Of a DNA stretch of 64,000 nucleotides, positions 57,253 through 64,000 are shown one piece after another. Under the pieces are notes generated by a model. It was given only the letters and a program-made list of their open reading frames with translations, was not told the DNA's origin and did no database searches. The stretch comes from Planctomycetaceae bacterium. Its GTDB lineage: Bacteria > Planctomycetota > Planctomycetia > Pirellulales > Thermoguttaceae. The DNA lies in assembly GCA_012719125.1 (NCBI GenBank), contig JAAYAY010000060.1:1-64000 (forward strand), written 5' to 3'. Position 1 is the stretch's first letter; each line of letters begins with the position of its first letter. A program made the position numbers and the translations under genes.

Positions 57253-57280
57253 ATTATAGGAGGGCGAGAAACCCGGTCAA
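57253..57280 (-). promoter_or_regulatory. Consensus promoter of the Tyr-rich lipoprotein gene
   Basis: On the minus strand TTGACC (57280-57275) and TATAAT (57258-57253) are 16 bases apart, a near-perfect sigma-70 promoter. The first gene reached is the lipoprotein at 56993, giving a leader of roughly 250 nt. Confidence 0.75.
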
Positions 57281-57387
57281 TGCCAGTTCCACCCGCGTCT
57301 CGACTCTCCCACTTCTCAAAATCGGCATTCTGCCGCCGCGCCAACAGGAAAATCCGGCACAGCCGGGGAAAGACAGGGACTCTGCGC

Positions 57388-57445
57388 AAAAAAAGGCGGC
57401 AGCACGACCGATCCGGTCTGGAACGGACTTCGGTGCGCTGCCGCC
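57388..57445 (-). terminator. Intrinsic terminator of the superoxide dismutase gene
   Basis: On the minus strand GGCGGCAGC (57445-57437) pairs with GCTGCCGCC (57403-57395), with further pairing inside, followed by seven T residues (57394-57388). It lies 64 nt after the sod stop. This is the most convincing terminator in the window. Confidence 0.9.
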
Positions 57446-57508
57446 CAGTAAACTGCACGGCAGACCATCTGCCGCGCAGGCAGCGGCCCAGCTCAAATCA
57501 GAGGGAAA

Positions 57509-58159
57509 TCAATGTCCCGCCGACGAGGAAGCAACCGCGGGCGACGTCGCCTGCAGAGCTTCTCTGTAACGACTGCCGACCGCCTCCCAGTCAATCACTT
57601 GAAAGAACGCTTGAATGTACTCCGGTCGACGATTCTGATACTTGAGGTAGTAGGCATGCTCCCACACGTCCAGCCCCAGAAGCGGCGTATTGCCGTGCAT
57701 CAGAGGACTGTTCTGGTTGGGGGTGTCCTCAATGACGAGCCGCTTCTCGGGAGTCAGGCTCAACCAGGCCCAGCCACTGCCGAAACGTCCGGCTGCAGTG
57801 GTCGCGAAACTCTCCCGAAATGCGTGAAACCGGCCGAATTCCTCTTCCATCGCCTGCAAGAGCGCGCCGGTCGGTTCACCGCCACCATTGGGTGACATAA
57901 TGGTCCAGAACAGGCTGTGATTGGCATGTCCGCCACCGTGGTTGCGCACCGCAGTGCGGATCTCTTCGGGCACTGTGTGGATGGCCGCAACGACCTCCTC
58001 AATGGAGGGAGTTCCCAGGTCATACCCCTCGATGGCGGCGTTCAGCTTGTCGACGTATGCCTGGTGGTGCTTCGTGTGATGGATTTCCATCGTGGCCGCA
58101 TCGATGTGCGGCTCCAACGCATCGTACGCATAAGGTAGTTCGGGCAAATGGAACTGCAT
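57509..58159 (-). CDS. sodA: Superoxide dismutase (Mn/Fe type)
   Basis: The 216-residue enzyme dismutates superoxide. Metal ligands by position are H27 ([10 protein letters not shown]), H81 (NHSLFW), D164 and H168 ([11 protein letters not shown]). [11 protein letters not shown] and NQNSPLM favour the manganese form, but metal choice is not certain from sequence. GGGAGG precedes the ATG at 58159. The ATG fixes the N-terminus aligned to [11 protein letters not shown] cytoplasmic enzyme with no signal peptide is expected. Confidence 0.95.
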   Translation of the reverse strand: MQFHLPELPYAYDALEPHIDAATMEIHHTKHHQAYVDKLNAAIEGYDLGTPSIEEVVAAIHTVPEEIRTAVRNHGGGHANHSLFWTIMSPNGGGEPTGALLQAMEEEFGRFHAFRESFATTAAGRFGSGWAWLSLTPEKRLVIEDTPNQNSPLMHGNTPLLGLDVWEHAYYLKYQNRRPEYIQAFFQVIDWEAVGSRYREALQATSPAVASSSAGH

Positions 58160-58208
58160 GGGTACCTCCCTACGGCAAAACGGGTACTGGCCGACCAACA
58201 CATCGTCA

Positions 58209-58237
58209 GCCATATTTTTAACTGCCTAAGCTGTCAA
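58209..58237 (-). promoter_or_regulatory. Promoter of superoxide dismutase
   Basis: On the minus strand TTGACA (58237-58232) and TATGGC (58214-58209) are 17 bases apart, about 50 nt before the start. The -10 is only partly consensus. Confidence 0.6.
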
Positions 58238-58357
58238 AAATAATACGGCGCAGTCCCTGTCAGGCAACCCCCTCCTCAGATGTGAGCCGTGAGACGGCCG
58301 GAAGTCCGTTGAATCAGGCCAGTACGCCTTCTTCAACGTGCTGATGGCCCTGTTGCC

Positions 58358-59218
58358 TTACCGACGCCCAACCACAGAGTTCTGCAGAATCCCAATACGC
58401 TCGATCTCGACCTCCACCTGATCACCGGGCTGGAGGAAGACGGCCGGATTCCTGGCCATACCGACCCCTGGGGGGGTTCCCGTAAACAGGAGATCGCCCG
58501 GCTTGAGACTCGCCACCTGGGACACATAGGCAATCAGTTCCTCGACGGGAAAGATCAACTGATCGGTACAGGAATCCTGCATGACCTTTCCATTCAGGCG
58601 GCAGCAGATTCGGAGGTTTCCCGGATCCCCGATTTCGTCCGCCGTGACGAGGAACGGACCGGTAGGACCGAAGCTGTCGAAAGATTTCCCCAGAAGCCAC
58701 TGTCCGCCCGGCTTGCCTTTCTGCCAATCCCGCGCAGAGACGTCATTGCCACAGGTGTACCCTGCCACGTGGTGAAGGGCATCCTCCTTCCTGATGTTCT
58801 TCCCCCCGGTCCCAATAACGACGACCAACTCCGCTTCATAGTCGACTTCGCTACTTGTCGGCGGCAGCACGATTTCATCCCCGTGCCCGCGGAGCGTGGT
58901 CGGAAACTTATTGAAGATAACGGGTTCGGAAGGCAGCGCCATACCGCTTTCGGCTGCGTGGTCGGCATAATTGACACCCACGCAGACCACCTTTTCCGGA
59001 TGGCGCACGGGGGATAACAGACGTACGTTTTGCACGAGCAAGGTCGCATCGGCACCGGCACAGGCACGCACGCGTTCGAGTCCCGCCGGTCCCATTTCGA
59101 GCAGGGCCTTCATGCAGGTGGGAAGGCCGGGATCCGCCTTCGACAGGTCGATGATCTCGTCGCCGCGAATCAACCCGATTCGCATTTGGTCGTCTTGGAG
59201 AAAGGACACTAGTTTCAT
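58358..59218 (-). CDS. Fumarylacetoacetate-hydrolase-family enzyme
   Basis: The 286-residue product has an N-terminal RmlC-like part (about 1-60) and an FAH fold: CVGVNYADHAAES, the metal-binding glutamate in VDYEAELVVVIG, CGNDVSARDWQKG, and FTGTPPGVGMARNP at the end. FAH-family enzymes hydrolyse or decarboxylate 2-oxo acids from aromatic degradation; many bacterial members are acylpyruvases. GAGG precedes the ATG. Its exact substrate is not clear. It is a single gene between noncoding stretches. Confidence 0.88.
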   Translation of the reverse strand: MKLVSFLQDDQMRIGLIRGDEIIDLSKADPGLPTCMKALLEMGPAGLERVRACAGADATLLVQNVRLLSPVRHPEKVVCVGVNYADHAAESGMALPSEPVIFNKFPTTLRGHGDEIVLPPTSSEVDYEAELVVVIGTGGKNIRKEDALHHVAGYTCGNDVSARDWQKGKPGGQWLLGKSFDSFGPTGPFLVTADEIGDPGNLRICCRLNGKVMQDSCTDQLIFPVEELIAYVSQVASLKPGDLLFTGTPPGVGMARNPAVFLQPGDQVEVEIERIGILQNSVVGRR

Positions 59219-59847
59219 CAGGGGCCTCGTCTGGTAAAGAAGCGGGTAACTCGCCGGAGCAACGCGGTTACCGGGAAGAGCGATCTACGCGTTGCGACGG
59301 CTATGCCTCGAAGCGGGTCAAGCCCGCAATTCAACCTTAGCAGGAACATGTGCACGAATTCGGAATCACGACTTTATACCGTGCTCCCCGCTCAGACAAG
59401 GCACGGGGCCTTTCCTTGACAAGCGAGCGGGAAGGGGACGGAAAGCGGGCGACGCCGGCGTTGTACCACGTCACCGTTGAGGCAATTCAGCAACGGCAGT
59501 CCCTCGCACGGTTGTGGCAAATCCGACCGCCGTCAACACACTCCGAATGTTCGATACGAGCACTTCACGCCCGTCGGGCATTGTAGTCCGCCGGAAGACA
59601 CGCCGACTGCCCGATCTCAATCCATACGTGGAAGGTGCGGTTTGACCGCTTGTCACGCGCGACCTAAGTTTCAAGTAGATAAAGGGGACATGCCTCCCCG
59701 AACTGAGCGCCGCTAACAAAACCAGTGCTTGCGGGCACCGGCGTCCGTGGGAGACGCCATCGTTCTGTTAGGGCCTCTGGGACAATCTGCACCTTGCCAT
59801 GACGGCCCTCGGCGTACGAAGCGCCGGCACGGTGGGAATGAACACCA
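59219..59847. other. Intergenic region, nothing recognised
   Basis: About 630 nt between the FAH gene and the GGDEF gene. Short open frames show no codon bias or ribosome sites. No tRNA, clear promoter or terminator is seen. Confidence 0.5.
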
Positions 59848-62103
59848 ATGACTGACAGCCTGGATTCGCAACCTGCCCCCTTGTTCGCACTGCAAGCCGA
59901 TGCCGTTCAACTCGACTCGCTAGCCGCTTTGGCGCTCCCATCAACCGTCTCGCTGCCGTCCGGAATCGCCCGTGAAACGGTGGACGTCGCGGGTACCGAT
60001 GCGGGTGACATCCAGCGTCTGACTCAAGCTCGCCTGGGCGTCGCAAGCAGTCTGTATGTGGCGTTGCGGTGCAAGTCCGTCCAATCGGCTGCGCACGGCT
60101 TGCGCGTCGCGTTGCTGTCGTCCGGATGGGCAACCCTGCTACGGCTCCCGGAAGGCCTGCGCGAGGCGATCGAAGTGGCCGCGTTACTCCACGACGTGGG
60201 CATGATCGGCCTGCCCGACGAGGTTCTCCGAAAGCCGGGCCCCCTGGACTCCGATGAGATCCGCATGGTCGACGACGCCCGGAAGATGAGCGTCGAGATT
60301 CTCCGCAACGCTTGCGCTCAACCGAAAGTTCTGGAGATCGTCGAGAACACTCCCGCCTGGTACGACGGTTCGCGGCCGGGCTATTCCCTGCGTGGCGACG
60401 ACTTGCCGCTCGGTGCCCGGATGATCGCGATCGCCGAGGCCTTCGACGCGATGACGACCGACCAGGTTTATCGGCCCGCGATGTCGCTGGAGCGGGCGGG
60501 CTTCGAGTTGTTCGCGGGGGCCGGCGTCCAATTCGATCCCAGGCTGGTAAATGACTTCGTCGAGTTCCAGTCGGGAAATCTGGACCGCATTCGCGAGGAG
60601 GTTGCAGGCCGGTGGCTGCGCACGCTCGCTCCGGAAATCTCCAACTCCTACTGGGCCCTGACGGACAGTTCGAACCATACGAAGGATCGGCACGACCAGA
60701 GGTTCTTCGAGGACCGGCTGCTCGACAACATGCACGACGCGGTCGTGTTCGTCGACGCCGCGATGCGAGTGGTCCGTTGGAACCACGGGGCCGAACGGAT
60801 GACAGGCATTGCCGGAACGAGCATCTGCGACCGGCGATGGACACCGAGCCTCCTCAATATTCGCAGCGAGAAGGGGGCGGTCATTTCAGACGAGGATTGC
60901 CCCGTAGTCAGTGCCATCACGTCGGGGGTCCAGTCGCTTCGCCGCCTGAGCATCGGCGGTCGCAGCCGAGATCGAGTCGCGGTTGACACGCACGCCATCC
61001 CGGTCGTCGACCCCGACGGCGCCATTCTGGGCGCCGTGCTGATTCTCCACGACGCGTCCTCGGAGACGTCGCTCGAGGAGCGTTGCCAGAGCCTGCATAC
61101 CCGGGCCACACGCGATCCGCTCACCCAGGTTGCCAACCGCGCCGAGTTCGACCGTGTGTTCGAACTCTTCATCAACACGCACCGGCAGCAGCGAGTGCCG
61201 TGCAGCCTGATCATCTGCGATTTGGACAAATTCAAGCGCATCAACGACACCTACGGACATCAGGCCGGCGATGAGGCGATCAAGACGCTGGCGACTCTGC
61301 TGAAATCGTCCTGCCGCCCGGGCGACCTGGTCGCCCGCTACGGCGGTGAGGAGTTCGTCATGCTGTGCGCCGATTGCGACAACGCCGCGGCCGCTCGGCG
61401 AGCCGATGAGTTGCGAAAGCGTCTCGAACAGACCCCTCAGCCCGCCCTGGGGGGCCGAAGCATCACGGCCAGTTTCGGGGTCACGGTCATTCAACCGGGC
61501 GACACCTCCGAGACGATGCTCCGGCGTGCCGACCGCGGATTGCTGATCGCCAAGGAGAAAGGCCGAAACACGGTCGTCCAGTTGGGGGCCGGATCGGACG
61601 ACTCACAAGGTGCCAGTACGCCGATCATCTGGGGGCAAGCCGCCCCAGGTAACAACGGCTGCTTCTCGACCGAACTCAAGACGCCCATGCCTCTGCCCGT
61701 ACTGCGAGAAAAACTCCTCGGTTTCGTCGCCGACCATCAGGCCAAAGTTCTGCACCAGGATGACGAGAGTGTTGTCATGCGACTGGAGAACCACGGCCAG
61801 CCACAACGCCGCCGAGCCGACCGGAGTGTCTCCTTCGAGGTGGCCCTGACCCTCAGTCGCCGGACCGACCAGCAGTCCGTGAACAACGGGGCTGGAAAAC
61901 GCAAGATTCCCTATTCCTGTATTCATGTGGCCATCCATCCAAGGCGTCCGCGCGACCGCCGCCGCGAGGGGATCGAAGCAGCCGCACGCGAAGTGATCGC
62001 CAGTCTCCGATCGTATCTCGGAGCCACCGAAAGCAGCCAGTCCCACCTGACGCCGATCGAGCCGGTCGAGCCAGGGCCGAAAGCGTGGTGGCGGTTCTGG
62101 TAG
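59848..62103 (+). CDS. Degenerate HD-GYP, PAS and active GGDEF protein
   Basis: The 751-residue cytosolic protein has an HD-GYP-like domain at about 60-240: HD is intact at H115-D116 (AALLHDVGM), but the usual HHE and GYP segment reads NTPAWYDGSRPGYSLRG, so phosphodiesterase activity is unlikely. A PAS-like domain (about 285-400) follows. GGDEF (about 425-570) has RYGGEEF with the RxxD inhibitory site RPGD five residues before, so diguanylate cyclase activity is likely. A C-terminal domain of about 160 residues is unrecognised. It precedes flagellin, which fits motility control by c-di-GMP. Confidence 0.85.
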   Translation: MTDSLDSQPAPLFALQADAVQLDSLAALALPSTVSLPSGIARETVDVAGTDAGDIQRLTQARLGVASSLYVALRCKSVQSAAHGLRVALLSSGWATLLRLPEGLREAIEVAALLHDVGMIGLPDEVLRKPGPLDSDEIRMVDDARKMSVEILRNACAQPKVLEIVENTPAWYDGSRPGYSLRGDDLPLGARMIAIAEAFDAMTTDQVYRPAMSLERAGFELFAGAGVQFDPRLVNDFVEFQSGNLDRIREEVAGRWLRTLAPEISNSYWALTDSSNHTKDRHDQRFFEDRLLDNMHDAVVFVDAAMRVVRWNHGAERMTGIAGTSICDRRWTPSLLNIRSEKGAVISDEDCPVVSAITSGVQSLRRLSIGGRSRDRVAVDTHAIPVVDPDGAILGAVLILHDASSETSLEERCQSLHTRATRDPLTQVANRAEFDRVFELFINTHRQQRVPCSLIICDLDKFKRINDTYGHQAGDEAIKTLATLLKSSCRPGDLVARYGGEEFVMLCADCDNAAAARRADELRKRLEQTPQPALGGRSITASFGVTVIQPGDTSETMLRRADRGLLIAKEKGRNTVVQLGAGSDDSQGASTPIIWGQAAPGNNGCFSTELKTPMPLPVLREKLLGFVADHQAKVLHQDDESVVMRLENHGQPQRRRADRSVSFEVALTLSRRTDQQSVNNGAGKRKIPYSCIHVAIHPRRPRDRRREGIEAAAREVIASLRSYLGATESSQSHLTPIEPVEPGPKAWWRFW

Positions 62104-62336
62104 CGTTGGTGCTTGGGCAATTCCGGGACCACCGTCCGGCACGTGCCCCCCATTGATTCATCCCCAACACCTCGCCGCCAACCGGTCCTGCAAGGAACTC
62201 CGGTTGTAACGACCTCGCTCCAATCGTCTCCGTCGCCGCCCTCAAGAGCCACGGTAACCTATGGTTTCTATACGACAGAAGGAACGGCGTCGCGCGTGGC
62301 GTACGCCGCCCGAGGCTGTTGTTGAGAGATCCAGGT

Positions 62337-64000
62337 ATGGCTCGAATTGGAGCGTCGCTGTCAGGTATTGAACGCAGGCTGCTCAATCGGTTGGCCGAGA
62401 GCGACGCCGCGGCAACCCTGAACACTCTGCGGCTGGCGGCCGGAAAACGCATTCTGGCGCCGCGCGACGACGTTTCCGCGTTCGCTACCTTGAGCGGGCT
62501 CCAGACCCGGCTCTCGACCGTCACCGCCACGATGTCCAACGTCACCTCGGCCAACAGCCTGATCTCACAGACTCAAAGCGCCGTCGCACAGATCCGTGCG
62601 CAACTCGAACTGATTCAAACCGAGCTCTTCAAGGACGAAAACCAGACGCTCGACGCCTCCGAACGGGCCGAGGCACAGGCCAGAATCGACGCCGCCATTG
62701 CCGAGATCAACGCCCTCAGTACCACCAGCATCGATGGCCGGCGGACGCTCGACGGCTCCGCCGCCTACAGCGTTCAAGGGCAGAACAGCAGCCAGGTCTC
62801 TCGGGTGACGATCTACTCGAAGGGAACCGGTGGGCCGACCGTCGTCGGCCGGCATGCCGAACTGACCTACACCGGCACAAATCGCTACGTAACGGCCGAC
62901 GCGACCCTGGAAATCTCGGGCAATGTCGGTTCGACAACCATCGCGACCACGACCAGCGACACCTTGGAGGATCTGGCCGCCAAGATCAACGAGCGGAGCC
63001 AGACCACGGGTGTGACCGCGGCCGTCGACGGAAACACGCTGACGTTTGCCAGCGCCGAAATCGGCGCCGGCGAGTCGGTCTCCGTTCAGGTCACGGCCGG
63101 CACTTTCGCCGTCAGCGGGGGGAATGGTGATGGAACGGCCGACGGAGCCGATACGGTCTACGGATCGGAGCCTGCCATCGCCGGCCGGGTCGTCGAGGCG
63201 GCCACGCGGGCCGAACTCACCTACACGGGCACCGCCGGGGGCATCACGGTGGGTGACGGAGGCACACTGACCGTCACCGGAGAGGACGGTTCCGCGGAAA
63301 TCACCGTCGCCGACGCCGAGGCCCTCACCGACGTGGCCGTCAAGATCAACAACGTCAGCCACCAGACGGGAGTCTTTGCAGAGGTCTCAGGCGACACCCT
63401 GACCTTCTCCAGCGTCGAGTATGGCTCCCAGGCAAGCGCAAGTGTTACGGCCGACTCGGCCTTTTCCGTGACCGGCGGCTACGACGACGGCGAGGCCTTC
63501 GGCACTGACATGATTGCCGAGATCGGCGGGATTCGTTATGCCCCGGCTGAATCGCCTCAGCTCAGGCACCGGGAAGCAACCGGCCTGATCACCGCCGACG
63601 CCACCGTGACCGTCACCGGCGAACTGGGCAGCGCCAATATCGGCATCACCACGGGCCAGGGCTTGGCGACTGTGGCCGCGGCAATCAACGCCCAACAGAA
63701 TTCGACGGGAATCGTGGCCCGAGTCGACGGCGTCGACCTGGTGCTCGAAAGCAGGCTCACCGGGGCTTCAAGCTCGGTGGCAATCGAGGTCACCGCGGGT
63801 AGCTTCACCACGGTGGAAGACTACACGGCGGCCACGGCGGCCGAACTGACCTACACGGGTGCCGACGGCAAGCTGGTCGGCGACGTCAGCTTCGACCTGA
63901 CCGGAACGGGAACTGAGAGCTACTCGTTCAACGACGGCGATACGCTGGCTTCGATACGCGACGCGATCAATCTCGATTCCGGCTCCACCGGCGTCGAGGC
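62337..64000 (+). CDS. Flagellin or FlgL-like hook-associated protein with IN repeats (3' cut)
   Basis: The product exceeds 554 residues and runs off the window with no stop. The N-terminal helix bundle (about 1-140) is the flagellin/FlgL D0-D1 domain: RRLLNRLAESDAAATLNTLR, LAAGKRILAPRDDVSAFATL and ARIDAAIAEINALSTTSIDGR. Then come at least three repeats of about 85-110 residues of the flagellin-hook-IN type, each with AELTYTG, a TVTG or EISG strand and a (D/V)AxxINxxxxxTGVxA helix. Whether it is the filament or the hook-junction protein cannot be told without the C-terminus. The ATG follows GAGATCCAGGT. Confidence 0.85.
   Translation, partial: MARIGASLSGIERRLLNRLAESDAAATLNTLRLAAGKRILAPRDDVSAFATLSGLQTRLSTVTATMSNVTSANSLISQTQSAVAQIRAQLELIQTELFKDENQTLDASERAEAQARIDAAIAEINALSTTSIDGRRTLDGSAAYSVQGQNSSQVSRVTIYSKGTGGPTVVGRHAELTYTGTNRYVTADATLEISGNVGSTTIATTTSDTLEDLAAKINERSQTTGVTAAVDGNTLTFASAEIGAGESVSVQVTAGTFAVSGGNGDGTADGADTVYGSEPAIAGRVVEAATRAELTYTGTAGGITVGDGGTLTVTGEDGSAEITVADAEALTDVAVKINNVSHQTGVFAEVSGDTLTFSSVEYGSQASASVTADSAFSVTGGYDDGEAFGTDMIAEIGGIRYAPAESPQLRHREATGLITADATVTVTGELGSANIGITTGQGLATVAAAINAQQNSTGIVARVDGVDLVLESRLTGASSSVAIEVTAGSFTTVEDYTAATAAELTYTGADGKLVGDVSFDLTGTGTESYSFNDGDTLASIRDAINLDSGSTGVE

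Noticed and set aside
57236-57256. tRNA T-loop like sequence on the minus strand
   Set aside because: A TTCGATT loop with a 4-bp stem is present, but no acceptor stem, anticodon loop or CCA fits; it overlaps the start of the lipoprotein leader.
59219-59847. Short frames between the FAH and GGDEF genes
   Set aside because: They overlap one another, have no ribosome sites and lack the third-position bias of genuine genes here.

Overview
The window looks like a chromosomal segment of a planctomycete, probably of the Pirellulales type, with high GC content. Supporting signs are a PEP-CTERM secreted protein, a DUF1080 protein, a very long secretin-N1-repeat protein without a pore, multihaem c-type cytochromes fused to PDZ, a flagellin with inserted IN repeats, and a strong C/G bias at third codon positions. 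No rRNA, tRNA, CRISPR array, intact insertion sequence or replication origin was found. All assignments rest on reading motifs by eye; nothing was searched against a database.

Layout. 1-1560: weakly coding DNA with two inverted repeats and a 54-nt tandem repeat inside one possible ORF. 1640-4299: secreted alpha/beta hydrolase and a secreted PDZ protein. 4490-11226: a signalling cassette with two tandem paralogous Cache histidine kinases, a single-domain response regulator and a receiver-kinase hybrid; the last three genes are overlapped or tightly spaced. 11298-14362 (minus): thiC, then a DUF1080 protein and a ROK-family sugar kinase or regulator. 14748-20483: a TolC-like outer membrane channel converging on a CzcA/CusA-type RND pump and its membrane-fusion lipoprotein. 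20747-22387 (minus): a small toxin-antitoxin and nuclease graveyard with an intact hicBA pair, a broken GIY-YIG nuclease gene, an orphan antitoxin-like gene and a 30-codon vapC tail. 22503-26222: metH.

26685-41118 (plus): a 1210-residue secretin-N-domain protein, dapB, and then an electron-transfer block: a cytochrome b C-terminal-domain-like membrane subunit, a 1348-residue PDZ-octahaem cytochrome, a Tat-exported cupredoxin-like protein, a dihaem cytochrome c lipoprotein, ctaA and ctaB. I infer that this block makes part of a bc-type quinol:acceptor complex and the haem A supply for a terminal oxidase. The haem-b-binding half of cytochrome b, a Rieske protein and oxidase subunits are absent from the window.

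41207-50446: Uma2 remnant, thrC (apparently with an AUU start), a DksA/TraR-like protein, lspA, an Rrf2 regulator with a visible operator, a LolD-like ATPase, small secreted, TPR and hypothetical proteins, and a structured non-coding stretch with a strong terminator. 50447-59218 (minus): PEP-CTERM protein, an ABC-2 permease overlapping two CNNM/CorC-type proteins, a Tyr/Pro-rich lipoprotein with a long leader, superoxide dismutase and an FAH-family enzyme. 59848-64000 (plus): a degenerate HD-GYP/PAS/GGDEF protein followed by the start of a large flagellin or FlgL-like protein cut by the window end.
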